Positions 26,701 through 39,240 of a DNA stretch of 64,000 nt are shown piece by piece (position 1 is the stretch's first letter; every line of letters starts with the position of its first letter). The notes below the pieces were generated by a model. It was not told where the DNA came from. It made no database searches and was given only the letters and a program-made list of their open reading frames with translations. Location of the stretch: positions 186,001 through 250,000 of the forward strand of contig JAVYJV010000037.1 in NCBI GenBank assembly GCA_034509755.1. The letters run 5' to 3'. The translations under genes and the position numbers were made by a program. Source of the stretch: Anisodus tanguticus (Eukaryota > Streptophyta > Magnoliopsida > Solanales > Solanaceae).

Positions 26701-29275
26701 TTCTCGCTTTAGGTTTTCATTAATTAAGTAAGCTTCACTTGTTGATTAATGTTTAAAACTCTTAAAAAAGTATTTAATTTTAAGTTGTAATGTCTATTAA
26801 TTCAATTATTTAAAATAAAAAATTTATGTAAATTGACATAAAAAAACTTTTAAAACAAAATAACAAACTGTCTAAATTAATCATAATTGTAAATTATGAA
26901 AAAATAAGAAACTTTAATTAAATTAAGATTCAAAATAATAAATTTCAGGAAAAAAAAAATCATTTTTTTTCATCATAAAAAATTTTTTCATCAAACTTCA
27001 TCAGTTTACTTTTGAAATTTAAAAAAAATTAAATATATCAATGAAAAGCTTTTTAAAATTAGTGAACGTTGAAAATTTTCTTCAATTAAAATTTATCCAA
27101 AATATATATAAATTTTTTCACTCATTGAAATATCTATTTTTACAAAATTTAAATTTATAAAAAATGCCATTTTAAAACTAATTAATCACAATTCATCATT
27201 TTTTTAACCAGAAATTTTTGAAGAAAGCTTGTATCTGGAAAGTGTGTAAAATTTGAGCTTATTTTTATATTAAAAATAATATCGAAAAAAAAATTTAAGG
27301 ATTTTAAGCAGATGACCAAACTGTGAAAGACAAGTGATGATAAAAAAAATAAGGTCAAATGGTTGAAACAATGAAAAAACAACAAGATTCTTATCCATTA
27401 TTATAAAATTTTTTTTTCAAAGAAAAATAGAAAACAAATAAAAAAATAGTTTACCTTTTTTTGATGCATGAAAAGAGTCTACTGGCGGAATATATTGAAT
27501 GTCATAAATAAGAGTGACATTAGGCAATATTTGTCGATCGTTGTTAATTCTGTAAACGGCATACTTGAAAGCTAGTTCTAATTGACTATCTTTTTCCTCT
27601 TCTGTAAATAAGGCGCCTAAGAAAAAAAAAAGTATAAATTAAACATTAATTTTTGGTATAATAATCTTGTGTTAAAGAATTGTAAATATTAATTCCAAAT
27701 TATTGATTGACATGAACTAAGTTTGAATTTATTGTTTTTTTTTCTAATTTAAAAACAAAAAAAATATTTGATTGCTTGGAAATTCTGGAATAAAAATTAA
27801 AGGTTATGACTATCAATTTGTTTTGAACAAAAAAAAAATTATTAGATTTAAAAAAATTTTCAAAACCAAACTTGATTAAAAAATTAAATATTATTAAACA
27901 ATAATAGGGTTTAACAATAAAAAAAGTTTTAAAATTTTTCAAAAAAAAGGCGTATAAACTGTAAATAATCAATAGTTAAACAAAGCACATGAAAAATGTT
28001 TTTTTTCAAGATTAATTTGAATGGAACTATTTTAAAATTTAGAAGAAAAAAACAGTGGTTTTAAACAAAAGAAAAATTTTTTAAAAAAAGTTTAATAAAA
28101 TCAAAAAAACTTTAAGATGATTTAACTTGGTGTTAATAAAAAAAGATTTATTTGTATCAAAAGCTCAGTAATTAATTGAGAATCATTTAAAAAAAACCCA
28201 AATTAAATTAACTAAAGAAGAAATTTACATTAAACTAGTAGTTCAAGTAGTTATTTCTTTTGTTAAAAAAAAAAAATCAAAATCTAACTCATTTTTGACT
28301 TCTTGTTTTCAAAAAAAAGCAAAAGATTTTTAACGCTGGTAATAACATTTACGTATAATAAATTTATGTGTTAAAAGACAAATACTATTTTATTTGTTTA
28401 TGTGGTGATGACTACTACTAAAAAACCGGAAGTCAAACAGATTGCCAAAAACAATTGTCAAAAAAATTAATCAGATAATTATTTAAAAAACTACAATTTA
28501 AGAAAACTAAATGAGTATAGTTAAAAGAATTTTTTCTAAAGTTTTACACTCAAAAAATTTTTTGTTAATTCTATTAAAACTTAATTAGATTTAAAATAAG
28601 ATAAAAAAAAATTAAAAACAAAAATGTTAATTTTTCATAGCTTCAAATTGTTAGTTATTAATTAAAAGAGAAAAATTATTATAAAAAAAAGTTCTCTTTT
28701 TTTCAAAAACAAAAAAAATGTATACTGTAAATGATAGTTATGATGCAATTTTAGATAACAAAAACTAATGTTTAAAACTTAAAAAATATTTAAAATTTTT
28801 TTTTTGGAAAATTTGAAACAAAACTTTTAAAACTAACTGCTAAATTCGAAAGTACTTTGTTATAAAAAAAATAATGGTATTGATAGTCAGAAAAAGTTTA
28901 TTAATGATTAAGAAAAGTAAGATGCTGTTTAAAATCTGATGAAAAGCATTTGTGTTCTATAAAATAAGAAAAAAAATTTTTTTTTTTTTTAAATTTTTGA
29001 CACTTTGTTAAGATTAAAACCTAGTTTAAAGTTCAACTAAAGTTCAGAAAAATTAAAATCAGCTATTATAATTTTTGATTATAAGACAGAAAAAAAGCTT
29101 GAATTTGATTAAAAAGTTTTATAATAAAATCAAAAATTTTTTTGAAGTTAAAATGAAAATTTCTGTTTTAGAATTATAAAAAATTAAAAGACTTACCTAT
29201 TCGAATTAATTGGTTACAATGAGCACTATCCAAAAGTTGAAGATAAATTACAAACCATGTCAAAAGCCAGGACAT
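14735..29275 (-). CDS. Kainate-type ionotropic glutamate receptor, complete, 16 exons
   Basis: A glutamate-gated cation channel subunit acting at the plasma membrane, most likely in neurons or muscle. Minus-strand exons: 29275-29197, 27616-27455, 25294-25034, 24923-24745, 24675-24622, 24528-24364, 22391-22032, 20639-20436, 19536-19452, 19373-19113, 19043-18945, 18540-18422, 17428-17326, 17156-17037, 16461-16193, 15562-14735. These sum to 3348 bases (1115 residues) with consistent phases. An in-frame TAG lies just upstream of the start. Order: signal peptide MSWLLTWFVIYLQLL; amino-terminal domain to about 415; ligand-binding half S1 with FEGFCIDLL and TITYTRENV (glutamate-binding Arg); M1 from IWCYVLGAY; pore loop FWFLVVTLMKQG; M3 with SSYTANLAAFLTVE; S2 with GSTMTFF, MEST and QRDCNL; M4 GGVFVVLIAGLIF; then a 275-residue cytoplasmic tail with a run of seven prolines near 1012-1018. 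Ligand contacts are intact, so it should bind glutamate. Odd: Lys602 occupies the Q/R pore site. Arthropod kainate 2-like by the PTRLFSFMNPL region; the exact paralogue is undecided. Confidence 0.96.
18221..18239. promoter_or_regulatory. Intronic ACCGGAA next to palindromic TTACGTAA
   Basis: In the receptor intron 18421-17429, ACCGGAA (ETS-like core GGAA) is followed within five bases by TTACGTAA, a palindromic PAR-bZIP/C-EBP-type site. Two G/C-bearing motifs abutting in an A/T desert suggest a factor-binding site. Motif evidence only. Confidence 0.25.
21691..21905. promoter_or_regulatory. GC-enriched island inside receptor intron 7, candidate enhancer
   Basis: Within intron 22031-20640, about 215 bp are noticeably richer in G/C than the surrounding intron. 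They carry AGGAGGCGCT (21693-21702), TTCCGG (21716-21721), AAAGCGGCAAG, GCCGGATAT and AAACGGAAGC. I see no open frame with receptor similarity here, so a cis-regulatory element is my best guess. Confidence 0.3.
23130..23205. repeat. 19-bp tandem repeat, 4 copies
   Basis: Four perfect head-to-tail copies of ATTTTTTAGTTAAAAAACA, each internally a near-palindrome (TTTTTTAGTTAAAAAA). The array lies in the receptor intron 24363-22392. Perfect identity suggests recent expansion by slippage. Confidence 0.9.
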
Positions 29276-30779
29276 TTCAGCTGCCTAAAGCCAAAAATCG
29301 GCTATGACAAGCTGAGACCTTTTTTTTGTTTTATCTTAATTAAAAAAAAAAAATTTGTTCAATTAAATAAAATAAAAATTTTTTTTTATTAAAATGAATC
29401 ATATTTTTTAAAAATTTAGTCTTTAAATAACTAAAAGTATCAGAAAAGTATCTTTTTAAATAAAATTATAGAAAACAATAAAACTTTTTTCAAATCGATT
29501 CAAATTTATTCATCTTGAAAAAAATCGATAAAATTAATTGTAAATTTAGTTATGCTCATTAGCTAAATTCAAAAATCAAAAATTGTAAAAGAAAATTTTT
29601 ATAAAAAAGATATTGGCTTAAACAATTAAGAAACAAATTTAATTAGTTTTAAAAGGTATTTTATCCTATAAAAATTAAATGTGTATCAATGAGATTTAAA
29701 TGAGAAATTTTTCTGTTCAAAAACTTACTAACTTTAAATTAATGGAAATATTTTTTTTTTTTGGGAATTAAGTTAAAAACTCATTAAATGATTTATAAAA
29801 TTAAAAAATTTAAATTTATTTGCCAACTAACTTTCGATATCTTATGGTTTTTAAAAAAAAAATCTTTGTAAACATTTTGTTGTATAAAAATCTTTTACTT
29901 AAATCAAGTACTATGATATTCTTTTCCTTAAAAAAAAAATTTTATTTTTTTATCAATTGATATTCATGTAACATTCAATTAAATTTTTCAGTAAGCGAAA
30001 AAAAAAAACGATAAAAACTATCAAATTTATCTTTTTGTCTCAAAAATAATTGATATTTAAATAAGATAAATTTTTTAAAAATTTTTTTTTTGTTTTAGAA
30101 AATTATTTTAATCTTTGTAACTAAGGTAACAAAGAAAAAAAATTTATTCTTTTGCAATGATGAAAAAGTAAATATTAAAGAGTGATTATTGATTTATTAC
30201 TAAAATTTAGTTAATACTCCTAAAATTTTTTTGCTAACCAAACGTTTTTAAAAATGAATTTGCATCATTATTCAAATTCAAGTTAAATAAAACATAAAAT
30301 TAACATTATTAAACTCACCAAAAAATAAAAATAATCAAAAAAAATTAAAGTTGACAAACATAGTTAAATAAAAAAGAAATGTTATCCTTTTTATAAAAAT
30401 AGAATTATCACTTAAAAACAAATAATTTTTTTTTAATCTTATTTAATCTTATACTTTTTAACTAAACTTTAAAAATTCACTCAATCTTAACAAAAAATTT
30501 TATGAATTAAAAAAGCTTTCACCAAATTTTAAAAAAGAATTCAAACTTAATTTTTTGTTTAAAAATTATCTAAAAAATCTGATTCAACATTTACTTGTAA
30601 TACTTTTAATTTTATTCAATTTTTCTTAACTTTAGTTAACTTCATTTTATTAAAATCTATGCTGATAAGAACACTTTTACTTAAATTTAAAAATTATATT
30701 AAACTTAATAAACACTTCTACAAAACATAATAAACACTTTTAACCAAAGTTTTAATACTTTCTAATCATATCACTTAAT

Positions 30780-31160
30780 AATCAGCGTTTTTAAATTTTA
30801 TTAACACTTATTTTAAATATTATGGAAACTTATTTTATATGTTATGAGAACTTATTTTTATGTTATGAAGACTTAATTTTATAAAGACTTTTTTTAATAT
30901 CATGGAAACTTATTTTAAATATCATAGAAACTTATTATATGAAGACTTGTTATGATTGTTATAAAGACTTAATATCAATGTTACAAAAATTCTTTTAAAT
31001 TTTTAGAAAATTTATTTTCAGTTTTGTAAAAGTTCAAAAAGTTAAAATATTAATTTTCAATGTTATGAAGACTAATTATTAAAATTACAATGACTTATTT
31101 TAAAAAGCTAAAATGACTAATTCTAAACATTAAAAACACTTTTTCATTTATTAAAGACTT
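30780..31160. repeat. Degenerate 20-30 bp repeat with ATGAAGACTTATTTTA phrases
   Basis: The phrases TTATGAAGACTTA, ATGGAAACTTATTTTA and ATAAAGACTTA recur about ten times with variable spacing. This looks like a diverged minisatellite upstream of the receptor gene. No coding potential. Confidence 0.5.
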
Positions 31161-31638
31161 TTATTAAACGTTTTTAAGTAAACTTATTTTTTTATTTTTA
31201 ACCAAAATTAATTTAACTAATAAAATTATTTCAAAACTAATTTAAAATTTTCTAATCACAATAATATTAAAATTTTTTCTTTTATTTTGTCTTATTTATA
31301 TTTTAATGATCTAACAAATGTTTAAATCACGTCGAGCCACAGATGTATAATAGCTTAACAAATTCAAAATAATGAAAACACATACACATTGAAATTGAAT
31401 AACAAAAGTTGTTTTACAAAACCAAAAAAAAAATAGATGATTAAATTTATAAAGACAAGAAAAAAATTTGTGATATTTAATTATAAAAAAATAATCAAAC
31501 TGTGATGGACAAACGTGCCAAAAAATATTTTGAACGTTTTAGTTTGACTGTTAGATTAAAACTAAAAAGAAAAAATTTTGAAAAATATTGTGATAGCAAA
31601 AAAAAAATAGGATACGTTTTTTATATAGGAAAATCAAG

Positions 31639-31648
31639 AGCGCCACCT
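31639..31648 (-). promoter_or_regulatory. CTCF-like motif AGGTGGCGCT
   Basis: The plus strand reads AGCGCCACCT, so the minus strand reads AGGTGGCGCT, matching the CTCF core consensus of Drosophila and vertebrates. With its flanks (GAGCGCCACCTCAG) this is one of the most G/C-rich non-coding stretches in the window. It lies between two gene units, where an insulator would make sense. It is followed by AACCGGAT at 31674-31681. Binding is inferred. Confidence 0.35.
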
Positions 31649-34060
31649 CAGTTAAAGCTTTTTTTTTTCAAGAAACCGGATGTGGCTATAAAATTATCTG
31701 AATGCGTAACTATTTTATATTTATATTCATAATAATTTGTATTATAAAAAAAAAAACTAAAGGAAATAGATAAAATAGATCATCTTTTTTTTAACAAAAA
31801 AATTTAATGATAAAAAGATAAGTAACTTAGCAATAATTTAAATGGTATAAAACTTTACAAAATCTGATAAAATACAAATATTCATTGAATTCTTTGATTC
31901 ATTAAATCTATCAATATTTTTTTTAAGAAAAAAATGCCAATTTTGAATAGCTTGTTTGAAAAAAAGTTTTTTTTCTGATAAAAGAAACAAAAATACTATT
32001 TTTCGAATCAAAAAAAAAAGATTAAAAGGATAAAATATGATAACAATGATGAAAAGTAAAAGAGTTTTTTTTTGATTAAAATCATTAAAGCATTGAAAAA
32101 ATTTAATTTTTAATATAGTTTACTAAAAAAACTTATTTAGTTAATTATCTATAAAGATTAAATAAAGAAACTTGATACAAATTAACTTGATAAGTTTTAA
32201 ATAGTTAATCAAAATTATTTTGGTTAAAATGAATTAAAAATTAAACTAAAAAAAACAGTTGTAAATATTTTGATAAAAAATTCTGAATTAAATTAGAATA
32301 AATTTATAAAAAAATGCAAAGTCTAAAAAATTAAAAGCTCATTGAAAAAAACTGAGAAAAATAATTAAGCTTAAAAAGTAAATTAAGAAATAAAAAGCAT
32401 TATAATTTTTTGCATAGTTTTATCAGACAAAGAAAATCAAACGTCAAAAAGTTTTCTTTATAAGATGATCAAGTTTTTTGTATACTCATCATTTTTTAGT
32501 AAATTTCTTTTTTTTTTATTATTTTTGACACATTTATAAGATAAATTTTCAAATAAGTAGTTTGAAATTTTTTGGAGAATTAAGAAACATGAAATTAAAA
32601 AAAAATTTACCTTTTTTTTAAATTAATTTCATGAAAATACTTAAACTTTTCATATTTTAGATATAATTAACATAATAATAAAAATTTATTTATATTAAGT
32701 TAATCTTTGTATTTAAAAATAAAATTAGTTTCATTTATAATTAACGTGTTTTTTCATTAACGAATTCCTCTGTTTTCAGAAGATACAATAATTTTTTTTT
32801 TAGACAAATTGATAAGATGACAAAAAGAATTAAAATTAACAAATGAAGCTCATAATTTTTTTCACTTAGAGATTTATGTTAAAATTTATTAAAAAACACA
32901 ACTTTTTTTTTTTGATACTTTGAGAATTTTAAATGAATAAAATCTATTAAAACTTTGCACATACTTTAAAAAAATCAATGTATTCAGTTGGAAATTTTTT
33001 TATAAACTAAGAATAAATAAACCTGCATTTAAAAATTCAAGTCAAATTTCTGATTTTTAACAAATTTGTCAATTTTTTTAAATTGTTTCATAATTTATGG
33101 ATAAAACAATTTCTAGTTAATATAGTTTAAATAAGTTTTATATAAAAAACCTATATATATTTTTAAAAAATTTTTTTTTAATTTAAACAAAGAAAATATT
33201 TGAAGAACTTTCAATTGATTAAAGTTGTTGAAATTTTCTTTTCTAAAATTTTCTTTTTTAAAAACTGGCCAACCATTTAAAAGTTTATTCAAATTTTTTT
33301 TTTAAATAGCTTTTTAAAATATGAATTAATGATTTCATATATAAACTGTTAAACATTCTTTAAAAATGAACCAAAATAAATATAAAAAAAATTGATAAAT
33401 TGTTTTTGAAAACATAATTTTTCAATTGATACATTTTAAATCTAAATTTACCAAAATATAAAGCTTATTTTGTTGATAAATTTTATAAACATTAGATAAT
33501 AAAATTGAAAAGAGTTTCTTAACATATATTAGAACTAAAATAGTGAGAAAAAAGTTATAAAAAATTGTTTTAAGATTTAAAATGCTTTTCAATTTATCAA
33601 AAAAATCAATTAATTATCAATATAATATGAAATTAATTATAATTGTTTAAATTATTAAACGATCTTGTAACAAATAATTGATGTAAATTACCTGTAAAAG
33701 TTTTGCTGAAAAATGTTTTAATTAAAATTATTGTTCTAAATAATAAATTTTGATTTTTTGTCCAAAAAATTATTGATCAAATATATTTAAAGATTTTTTA
33801 TTAAGTTCACCAAAAATAGATAAACTTCTAAATAGGCCTAAAAAAATTTAAGCTTTAATAAGTCTAAACAGTTTTCTAAATAGTTCTCTAAATAGATATC
33901 TAAATAGATCTCTAAAAAACTTTCTAATAATTTCTTAGTTAAAATAGTTGAAAATATTTTTAACTAAGTTTAAATAATCAAAAGTCTTAATAGCTTTTAA
34001 CAGTTTTAATAGTTCTCAATAATTCTAAGACTTAATAGTTCTCACTGGCTCTTAGCTCTA

Positions 34061-34099
34061 AATAGTTCAAAATAGTTCAAAATAGTTCAAAATAGTTCT
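34061..34099. repeat. 10-bp tandem repeat AATAGTTCAA, 4 copies
   Basis: Four head-to-tail copies of AATAGTTCAA, the last ending in TA instead of AA, at the end of a wider stretch (33870-34060) rich in related AATAGNTCT phrases. It lies about 640 bp downstream of the aldehyde dehydrogenase stop. Confidence 0.8.
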
Positions 34100-34619
34100 A
34101 TGCAGTTAAAAAAAAAAAAAATCAATTGACACAATGTAAACTTTTTTTTTTCATAATTATCTAAGACTAAATGATAAATTTAAATTCAAGACATTAAACA
34201 GAATCACTGTGTAAATAAATTGTTTGACATTAAGTTTTTATTTAATCTTTCAATTTGACATTTTGATTTTTTATTTTCTGTTTTGATTAATAACTTTCAA
34301 TAACTTGATAATTTTTTTATGATTTAGATTCATTAATTTAACTTAATAATTTGACTTACGTAACTTGATAAGATAGTTATCTTAAATTAATGTCAAATAA
34401 AAAAGTTTAATAAAATTCGAAAACAATTAAAATTTCTATCACGAAAAATAGTTTTAAAATTAAACAAATTTTTTCAAATTCTCTGATACTTAATAGCTTT
34501 TTCATAAAAACTAAATATGGTTATCAACTTGTTTAAACAAAAGCCTTTGAACAAATTCATTATAAATTTTTACTTATAAAAGAGGTTTAAATTACTTTAA
34601 ATTCTTGAAATAACTCAGT

Positions 34620-34625
34620 TTTATT
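34620..34625 (-). terminator. Poly(A) signal AATAAA for aldehyde dehydrogenase
   Basis: Minus-strand AATAAA about 112 bp after the stop codon at 34737. Position is typical for a 3' UTR signal; chance occurrence cannot be excluded. Confidence 0.4.
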
Positions 34626-34736
34626 TAATTATTTTAGCAAACAAAATTTAAATTTTTGATAAAATTAAAAATTTAAGCTTATAATTTAGATTAAGCAGAA
34701 AATAATACTTTTAAATTAACTATTCAATGAACAAGC

Positions 34737-37700
34737 TTAATTAGTGCCTTTGAAAGAAATAACAACAGTTTTAACTTCACAGAATGGGTTTAAACCATCT
34801 TCACCACCTTCTCTACCATGACCACTTTGTTTATAACCTCCAAATGGTACTTGGGGTATACCTTCTAAATATGTGTTTACCCAGACAGAACCAGCTCTTA
34901 CATTGTTTACAAATGTTAAAGCATTTTCCATACTTTTAGTTACTATACCAGCAGCTAAACCATATTCAGTGTTATTAGCTCTATCAATTACTTCATCTAA
35001 AGTTTTAAATTTAAGAATTTGTTGACAAGGTCCGAAAATTTCTTCTTTAGCAATTGTCATGTTATCGTCAACATTAGAAAAAACAGTAGGCTCAATGAAA
35101 TAACCATTTCCTTTAAAAATAGAAAAATTTAATTTAAAGTTAAAAATGTTGAATAAAATACATACCAGCTTCTGACCAAACTTTACCACCAACTTCAAGC
35201 TTAGCTCCTTCTTTTACTCCTATTTCAATTAAACTTAGAATTTTTTCAAATTGTTTTTTATCTATTTGAGGACCTTGTTCAGTATCTTCATTAAATGGAC
35301 TACCTAATTTACGTTTTTTGGCTAATTCAACACTACGTTTAACAAATTCATCATAAATTTTTTCATGAACATAAGTTCTACTACCAGCGCAACAAACTTG
35401 TCCTTGATTGTAAAATACAGATGAATGACATAAATTAACAGCTTTATCTAAATCTGCATCATCCATAACTACATAAGGAGATTTACCACCTAATTCTAAT
35501 GTAACACGCTTAATATTATTTTGAGCAGAAATAGTTTGAATATGACGTCCAATTAAAGAACTTCCTGTAAAGCTAACTTTATCAACTTTTGGGTTTAAAA
35601 CAAGAGGTTCCCCAGTAGTTTTACCATAACCTGTAATAACATTTACAACACCAGCAGGTAAGTTTACCTCTTTAACTAAAGAAGCAAAATATAAAGCTGT
35701 AAGAGGTGTTTGTTCTGCAGGTTTAATTACAACAGTACATCCACATGCCAAAGCTATTTATTTTTTATATTTATTATGCCATAAAAGAAACAAAAATTAA
35801 TTTTTAATCAAGATGAATTATAGTTTTGAATTATTTACCAGGTGCTACTTTTAAAGCAAGCAACATCAATGGGAAGTTCCATGGAATAATTATTCCAATT
35901 ACACCAACTGGTTCAATTTTTGTATAAGCAAAACTAGAACCATCAATTGGTATAGTTTTACCTTGTACTTTATCAGCCCATCCTGCATAATAACGGAATA
36001 AGCTGATAGCGCAATGTACATCATCTTTTGCTAATTTTAAAGGTTTACCATTATCTAAACTTTCTAAACTCTAAAAGATTGAAAAAAATCTAAATTAAAA
36101 ATACAATAAATTTAAATTAAGTTTTTTTTGGTTAACTGGATTTTTAATCAAATAGTAATTTAAGAAAATAATTATTATAAAAACAATTGAGAAACTTTTT
36201 TTCGTGTAAAAAATTAATTAAAACATGTTAAGAATGTGCTAATGATCAAAAGCAGCTTAAAAAAATGTTTGAATAAAGTAAACAACTTTTTTTTTTGTTG
36301 TTTGATTTGACTACTTTATTGAATTTAATTCAATAAATTTCCTTAATTATGTTAAAAATTGAATTTTTTTTTTTCTTATTTAAATACTTCAATTTGATTT
36401 CGTAATTTAATTGAAAAAAAACATTGTATGCAAAACTTTGTGATAATTTATTCGAATAATTATCAAGTTTTAGTTTGAAAAATTTTAATTATTTTTTTTT
36501 ATTAAAAGAGAAAATTAAAAAAAAAAAAAAATTAAATTCGACCTTGAAAAATAATAACTTACGGCAATTTGATCAAAATCTCTTTCCATCAAATCAGCAA
36601 TTTTATTAAGTAATAAACCACGTTTAGAAGCATCTGTTTTACTCCATTCACTTTTACGATCAAAAGCTTTATGAGCGGCATCTACAGCTTTGTCTACATC
36701 TTCTTTTAAGGCTTCTGATATTTGACAAATTTCTTTAGCTGTTTCTGGTGATATTGTTGGAAATGTTTTTCCTAAAATGAAAATTTTTTTTTGTTATTAA
36801 AAATAATTACAAAACAATAGATAAAAATAGAAAAAAATTTTAGAAAAAAAATTTTAGAAAAAAAATTTAGCATTCATTGATCAAAACAAACGATTTTTGG
36901 TTCATAAACTTTTTGACCTTTTTAACATGCAAAAAGTATCTTTTATCAATTTATTTGATTTGAATAATTTTTTTAGGCTATTTTTCTATTTAAAAAGCTC
37001 CTTTAGCTATTTTTATAGATTTAATACTGAGATTTTTAAATTATTTTAATTTCTATTAAAGAATCGCTTCATTAAAATTATTCATAAAAATTTTTATAAA
37101 AACAAGCCAATTAACAGCTATTTAAACCAAATATTTTTTTAGCTATTTACAATCAATGTTTCAAATAGAAAGATTTTTTTCTAATTTGTACAAAGCTGAG
37201 TGTCAATTTTATTTGTTTATATTTTAGCTTTAAATTATTAATTTCAATTTATTATTAATTTCTTTCTTATTATTAACTGACTAAACTATTATTAGCTAAA
37301 ACATTTTTAGTTTAATTTTTTTTGTTTTGACTAAATCATCTTAAAAAAAATTTAAAACTTTTAAAAAATTAACATTAAATTCAAAATAGAAAAATTTGAA
37401 TAAATTTTTTAACATGTTAAATTATGATAAGAGTGAAAAAAATTGAAAAGAAAATCATGTTTGAAAAAATTGAAAAAAATTTAAAGAGAGAAAAAAGTTT
37501 AAATTTTATGAAAAAAATGTGAGTTTGTTTATTGAAAAAATTATAATAAATGAAAAAATAAATAATTAAATAGAAATTTAAAAAACTTCATTTATTAATT
37601 TATCTTAAATTTTTAATAAAGAAATTACTTTTATAAATCCCTTTTAAAATAATTTTGATTATCTTTTGTTATTCTAGACTATTGAAAGTATTCTGTAGAG

Positions 37701-38273
37701 AACAAGTTAATTTTTAAAAGCATTTTGATTTTTTATTAGTATTGGTAAACAGTAATATGTTTAAAACATTCTATTTAAATAACTAGAAAGATAAAAATTG
37801 GCTGTTGAAAAAAAAAGTTTAATTTGAAAAGATAAAAGTTATCAAGTTGATGTTTTCTGAAAAATTTCTTATTTGATTTATTAAAACAATAAAAATTCAA
37901 GTTTAAGTAAGGGAATGTATAAGAATAAGTTTTAATAAAATTTTAATCATTTTGAAAAGTATCAAAAATTTAAAAAAAAATTTTCAAATAAAGTTTAATG
38001 AAAAAATTTCCATAAATTCAAACTTTTTTTTTAAAAAATTTTATGAATAAACTAATCAAATTTTTGAAATGTTAAAAAAAGCTTGAATATTAAAATGAAT
38101 TATTGAGAAATTTAGTTTAGTAAAATTATTTTTTTGAACAAATTTGTTAGAAGAATATTCAAAAGAATTTAGAAGATGTTTTTTTAGTAGAAAAAAAAAA
38201 GTTTACCTGAAATAGAATCAACAAATTCATTATTAATGAATAATTTTGTATACTTGATGTCAAAATTAGGCAT
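34737..38273 (-). CDS. NAD(P)-dependent aldehyde dehydrogenase, ALDH1/2 class
   Basis: Oxidises aldehydes to carboxylic acids with NAD(P)+; probably a cytosolic tetramer, since the N-terminus (MPNFDIKYTKLFINNEF) shows no targeting peptide. Minus-strand exons 38273-38207, 36771-36563, 36070-35839, 35753-35166 and 35110-34737 total 1470 bases and 489 residues, close to the usual 500. All junctions are in phase. Motifs in order: WNFPLMLLALKVAPALACG (cofactor domain); TVVIKPAEQTP; FTGSSLIGR (Rossmann loop); LELGGKSP with catalytic Glu256; FYNQGQVCCAGSR with catalytic Cys290, 34 residues on as expected; EEIFGP; PFGGYKQSG near the C-terminus. The residue before the nucleophile is Val where many ALDH1/2 enzymes have Cys, which should be tolerated. 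The substrate (retinal, acetaldehyde, lipid aldehydes) cannot be told from sequence alone. Confidence 0.96.
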
Positions 38274-39012
38274 TTTTATATTCTTTTATTTAACTTAAAA
38301 AAAAAAATTTTCTTTATCAACTTTATGCACTGAAAGCTTATTTTAAAATGAAACTTAAGTTTATAAATAAGTTTTTCTAAACAAGTGAAAATCATTAAAA
38401 ACTTATGAAATAAAAAAAAAAACTCAAACCATAGCAACCCACTGTTAATCATAAGTTATATAGTTTTCCATTAAAATTTCTATATGACTGATTTCATTAA
38501 ATATAAATTTTATTAAATCACTGTATTCAAACTGTGTATCTAAGTTAAACAAATTAAATTCTTTTTTTTAATAGTCAATAATTAGTATTATAGAATTAGT
38601 TTAAACTAAATTTATTTAGATTAACTTTTTATTAAAAACTTTCTCTTATCTTTATATTTCATAAGTTTTTGTTTGAAGTTTAATTTAATTTATTTTAAAA
38701 CAAATTTTTTTCTTTTTTTTCTTTGTTTTAATATTTTTTTTCTTAATTTTCTCAATTTACCAAATTTGATTTTTTAATTTTCTTATATTTAAGTTTTTAA
38801 AATCTCATTTTTTAATGTTTAACATAAATCTTATTTCATAAATAAATTTTTTGAACTCTATTTTTTGAACTCTACTTTTTTCTTTATCTTGTGAATTTCT
38901 TCTTTTTATTAACTTTTTGTTTTTAAACTTTCTAATTGCTATACTTTTATTTTTAAATTTTCATTTGTTGTATTCTTAGTTTGAGAATATTCTAATCTAC
39001 TATTTAAAATAA

Positions 39013-39240
39013 AATTTCTCTTTTTTTAAGATTCTCTTTTTCTGAAACTCTCTTTTTCTAAAATTCCCTTTTTCTAAAATTCCCTTTTTCTAAAATTCTC
39101 TTTTTCTAAAATTTTTCTTTTTTTAAGATTCTCTTTTTTAAGATTCTCTTTTTTAAGATTTTCTTTTTCTAAGATTCTCTTTTTCTAAGATTCTCTTTTT
39201 CTAAGATTCTCTTTTTTTCAAAATTCTCTTTTTCTAGAAT
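39013..39240. repeat. 16-bp polypyrimidine tandem repeat, about 14 copies
   Basis: The unit ATTCTCTTTTTCTAAG and variants (AAATTCCCTTTTTCTA, AGATTCTCTTTTTTA) are repeated for about 230 bp. The plus strand is almost purely C/T between short A/G connectors. It lies 0.7-1 kb upstream of the aldehyde dehydrogenase start. Confidence 0.85.

Larger units (their letters stand above)
29276..34619. other. Intergenic region between kainate receptor 5' end and aldehyde dehydrogenase 3' end
   Basis: About 5.3 kb with no recognisable coding sequence. The receptor promoter should lie in its left part, but I see no convincing TATA or initiator in such A/T-rich DNA. Features noted separately are a degenerate repeat at 30780-31160, a CTCF-like motif at 31639-31648 and a short tandem repeat at 34061-34099. 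A 76-codon open frame at 31502-31732 has no recognisable domain and I do not call it. Confidence 0.55.

Noticed and set aside
27700..27972. 90-codon Phe/Asn-rich frame on the minus strand
   Set aside because: In receptor intron 1, between exons that join in phase; translation is typical of A/T-rich random sequence.
31502..31732. 76-codon plus-strand frame between receptor and aldehyde dehydrogenase
   Set aside because: No recognisable domain, basic low-complexity translation, and it covers the CTCF-like motif; I see no splice partners.
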